From: Vogesella alkaliphila | Lineage (GTDB): Bacteria > Pseudomonadota > Gammaproteobacteria > Burkholderiales > Chromobacteriaceae | DNA length: 64,000 nt | Assembly (NCBI RefSeq): GCF_014652475.1 | Contig: NZ_BMYW01000001.1 | Location: 418,523-482,522, forward strand | Direction of reading: 5' to 3' | Shown here: positions 61,999 to 64,000 of the stretch, one piece after another | Numbering within the stretch: the stretch's first letter is position 1 | Layout: the number at the start of each line of letters is the position of its first letter | Translations under genes and position numbers: made by a program | The notes under the pieces: generated by a model | Seen by the model: the letters and a program-made list of their open reading frames with translations, nothing else | Database searches by the model: none | Told to the model about the DNA's origin: nothing

Positions 61999-62637
61999 AT
62001 GACGCAACTGCGCTATGTCGTGGTGGAAGGCCCCATCGCTTCCGGCAAGGCCGCCCTGGCGCGCCGGCTGGCGGAGCACTGGGCGGTGCGCCTGCTGACG
62101 GAAGCCGCGGAGCAGAATCCGTTTCTCGAACGTTTCTACCGCAATCCCCCGCATCACGGCCTCGCTACTCAGCTGTCCTTCCTGCTGCAGCGTGCCGATG
62201 CCGCCCATGACATGCTCAACGGCGACTTGCTGGCGGCACCGCTGGTGGCCGACTTCCTGTTCGAGAAGGACGCGCTGTTCGCCGAGCTGACGCTGGAAGA
62301 CGACGAGCTGGCGCTGTACCGCCGTATCGCGCCGGCGGTGTTGCGCGCGCACCCGGTGCCGGACCTGGTGATCTATCTGCAGGCGTCGCCGGAAACGGTG
62401 CAGCAGCGGCTGGAGCAGGCGGTGGCCAGCGGTGCGATGTCTCCGCTGCCGACAGGCTATGTCCAGCGCGTACACGCTGCCTACAGCACGTTTTTCCACG
62501 CCTACGAGGGCGCGCCGCTGCTGATCGTCAATACCGATCATCTTGATTTGGTTGAAGGTGATGATGATTTCGGGCTATTGTTGCGCTGCATCAGCGAGAT
62601 GCGAGGCCAACGCAGTTACTTCAACAAGGGTATCTGA
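61999..62637 (+). CDS. deoxynucleoside kinase, dGK/dAK-like
   Basis: 212 residues. The P-loop is [12 protein letters not shown] near residue 10, and [21 protein letters not shown] and a [17 protein letters not shown] lid region match the dNK family. In many proteobacteria this gene lies between folK and panB, as here. It phosphorylates deoxynucleosides for salvage. GAGGA precedes the ATG. Confidence 0.85.
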   Translation: MTQLRYVVVEGPIASGKAALARRLAEHWAVRLLTEAAEQNPFLERFYRNPPHHGLATQLSFLLQRADAAHDMLNGDLLAAPLVADFLFEKDALFAELTLEDDELALYRRIAPAVLRAHPVPDLVIYLQASPETVQQRLEQAVASGAMSPLPTGYVQRVHAAYSTFFHAYEGAPLLIVNTDHLDLVEGDDDFGLLLRCISEMRGQRSYFNKGI

Positions 62638-62750
62638 ACCCTGCCAGGCCGGAAGGCGGAGCCATCAGCTCCGCGCCGCGGCCATCCCTGCGCATCCGGG
62701 TGGTCACCCGCACCCCGGTCGCAGCTGCACGCAACGAGGAAAGACAGAAT

Positions 62751-63542
62751 ATGAAAATAACCGTTAATACTTTGCAGGCCATGGCCGCCGAGGGTCAGAA
62801 GATCGGCATGCTGACCTGCTACGACGCGAGCTTCGCCACCCTGCTGGACGAAGCCGGGGTCGATATCCTGCTGGTGGGGGATTCGCTGGGCATGGTGATG
62901 CAGGGTGAGGACTCGACCCTGCCGGTGTCCATGCCGGAAATGGAGTATCACACCCGTTGCGTGGCACGCGGCGCCAAGCGCGCCATGGTGCTGGCCGACA
63001 TGCCGTTCGGCAGCTACCAGGAAAGCCCGGCCCAGGCGTTTGCCAATGCCGCGCGCCTGATGCAGGCCGGCGCGCACATGGTCAAGATCGAAGGCGGCGC
63101 CTTCATGGCGGAAACCGTGCGTTTCCTGGTGCAGCGCGGCGTGCCGGTGTGCGCGCACATCGGCCTCACCCCGCAGTTCGTGAACACCTTTGGCGGTTAC
63201 AAGGTACAGGGCAAGAGCGAGAGCGATGCCGAGCGCCTGCTGGACGACGCCCGCGTGCTGGCCGAAGCCGGTGCCACGCTGGTGCTGATGGAGTGCGTAC
63301 CGGCAACGTTGGCCGCACGCATCAGCCAGGAGTGCGGCGTGCCGACCATCGGTATCGGCGCCGGCCGCGATGTCTCCGGCCAGGTGCTGGTGCTGTACGA
63401 CGTGCTCGGCGTGTACCCGGGCAAGAAAGCCCGTTTCGTGAAGAATTTCATGGCCGAGGCGCAAAGCATCCAGGGTGCGGTTGCCGGCTATATCAGCGCG
63501 GTGAAGGATGGTTCCTTCCCGGCGCCTGAACACTGTTTCTGA
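62751..63542 (+). CDS. panB: 3-methyl-2-oxobutanoate hydroxymethyltransferase
   Basis: 263 residues. It makes ketopantoate from 2-oxoisovalerate, linking valine metabolism to pantothenate. The metal and substrate region is [29 protein letters not shown], and KIEGG and [16 protein letters not shown] follow. GAGGA lies eight bases before the ATG at 62751. A C-variant 13-mer at 63305 encodes PATLAAR. Confidence 0.95.
   Translation: MKITVNTLQAMAAEGQKIGMLTCYDASFATLLDEAGVDILLVGDSLGMVMQGEDSTLPVSMPEMEYHTRCVARGAKRAMVLADMPFGSYQESPAQAFANAARLMQAGAHMVKIEGGAFMAETVRFLVQRGVPVCAHIGLTPQFVNTFGGYKVQGKSESDAERLLDDARVLAEAGATLVLMECVPATLAARISQECGVPTIGIGAGRDVSGQVLVLYDVLGVYPGKKARFVKNFMAEAQSIQGAVAGYISAVKDGSFPAPEHCF
63305..63317 (+). 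repeat. dispersed 13-mer, C variant
   Basis: Exact copy in panB reading ATLAAR. Confidence 0.85.
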
Positions 63543-63549
63543 GGTCAGC

Positions 63550-64000
63550 ATGCAAATCATCCGTAGCATCGCCGAGCTGCGTGCTTGGCGCAAAACCGCG
63601 GGCCGTGTCGCCTTCATCCCGACCATGGGCAATCTGCACGAAGGCCATCTGGCGCTGGTTGCCGCCGCGCGACAGCAGGCGGAACAGGTGGTGGTCAGCA
63701 TCTTCGTCAACCGCCTGCAGTTCGGCCAGGGCGAGGATTTCGACGCCTACCCGCGCACCTTCGAGGCCGACGGTGACAAGCTGCGTGCCGCCGGCGTCGC
63801 GGTGCTGTTCTTCCCGGACGAGCGCGAGCTGTATCCACGCATCAAGCAGGACTTCAACGTCGAGCCGCCGCATATTCAGAACGAGCTGTGCGGCGCCTTC
63901 CGTCCCGGCCACTTCCGCGGCGTGGCCACCGTGGTCGCCAAGCTGTTCAACATCGTGCAGCCGGACGTCGCCTGCTTCGGCAAGAAGGACTTCCAGCAGC
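63550..64000 (+). CDS. panC: pantothenate synthetase (3' end outside window)
   Basis: 150 residues before the window edge. It ligates pantoate and beta-alanine with [13 protein letters not shown] (24-33) carries the HIGH-like histidines, and [19 protein letters not shown] and [18 protein letters not shown] follow. It starts seven bases after panB, forming panBC. Confidence 0.94.
   Translation, partial: MQIIRSIAELRAWRKTAGRVAFIPTMGNLHEGHLALVAAARQQAEQVVVSIFVNRLQFGQGEDFDAYPRTFEADGDKLRAAGVAVLFFPDERELYPRIKQDFNVEPPHIQNELCGAFRPGHFRGVATVVAKLFNIVQPDVACFGKKDFQQ

Overview
This window is high-GC, gene-dense chromosomal DNA from a betaproteobacterium. The gene content and order (leuC-leuD-leuB-asd-usg-fimV-truA-trpF-trpB-trpA-accD, pcnB-folK-dNK-panB-panC, phaC-phaA) suggest Neisseriales, most likely a Chromobacteriaceae relative (Chromobacterium/Vogesella type). 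That assignment is inference from content, not a database match. I see no rRNA, tRNA, CRISPR array, prophage, insertion sequence or replication origin. Almost all of the window is housekeeping metabolism on both strands.

Layout. 0-5 kb: a DUF1289/Cys-rich protein and HutD (-), an aromatic aminotransferase (+), a periplasmic solute-binding protein and Xaa-Pro aminopeptidase (-). 5-8.4 kb: phaC-phaA polyhydroxyalkanoate genes (-). 8.8-11.9 kb: an FAH-family hydrolase, an Hsp15-like S4 protein, an MFS transporter and a MmyB-type regulator. 12-27.3 kb: a long + strand block for leucine, aspartate-family and tryptophan synthesis, two tandem FimV-like proteins, TruA and AccD. 27.4-32.1 kb: serA divergent from a D-2-hydroxyglutarate dehydrogenase-type flavoprotein, then astE and an alpha/beta hydrolase. 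32.3-42.5 kb: an EAL-CBS-GGDEF protein, potG-potH-potI, an FAD amine oxidoreductase, arginine decarboxylase speA and an NnrS protein. 42.9-49.1 kb: the arginine succinyltransferase operon astC-aruF-aruG-astD-astB. 49.6-53.1 kb: livHMGF. 53.2-64 kb: ElyC-like, CinA-like, nadC, a CbiM-like membrane protein, MAPEG, murB, a MATE exporter, pcnB, folK, a deoxynucleoside kinase, panB and the start of panC.

The genes form a coherent nitrogen and amino-acid economy. SpeA, PotGHI and the FAD oxidoreductase make, import and oxidise polyamines. Ast enzymes degrade arginine to glutamate and succinate. LivHMGF import branched-chain amino acids, which the leu genes can also make. SerA and the D-2-HG dehydrogenase probably recycle each other's by-product.

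The most striking signal is not a gene. A 14-base word, MAASGTTGGCCGCA (M=A/C, S=G/C), occurs with its 13-base core intact at least 30 times, plus at least 12 one-mismatch copies. By composition alone essentially none would be expected. It sits inside genes in several reading frames and, as inverted pairs, just after stop codons, where several pairs form intrinsic terminators. This is how the DNA uptake sequences of Neisseriaceae and Pasteurellaceae are distributed, but the word matches no uptake sequence I know and lacks the CTG core of neisserial DUS. I read it as a candidate undescribed uptake-type or other genome-wide signal.
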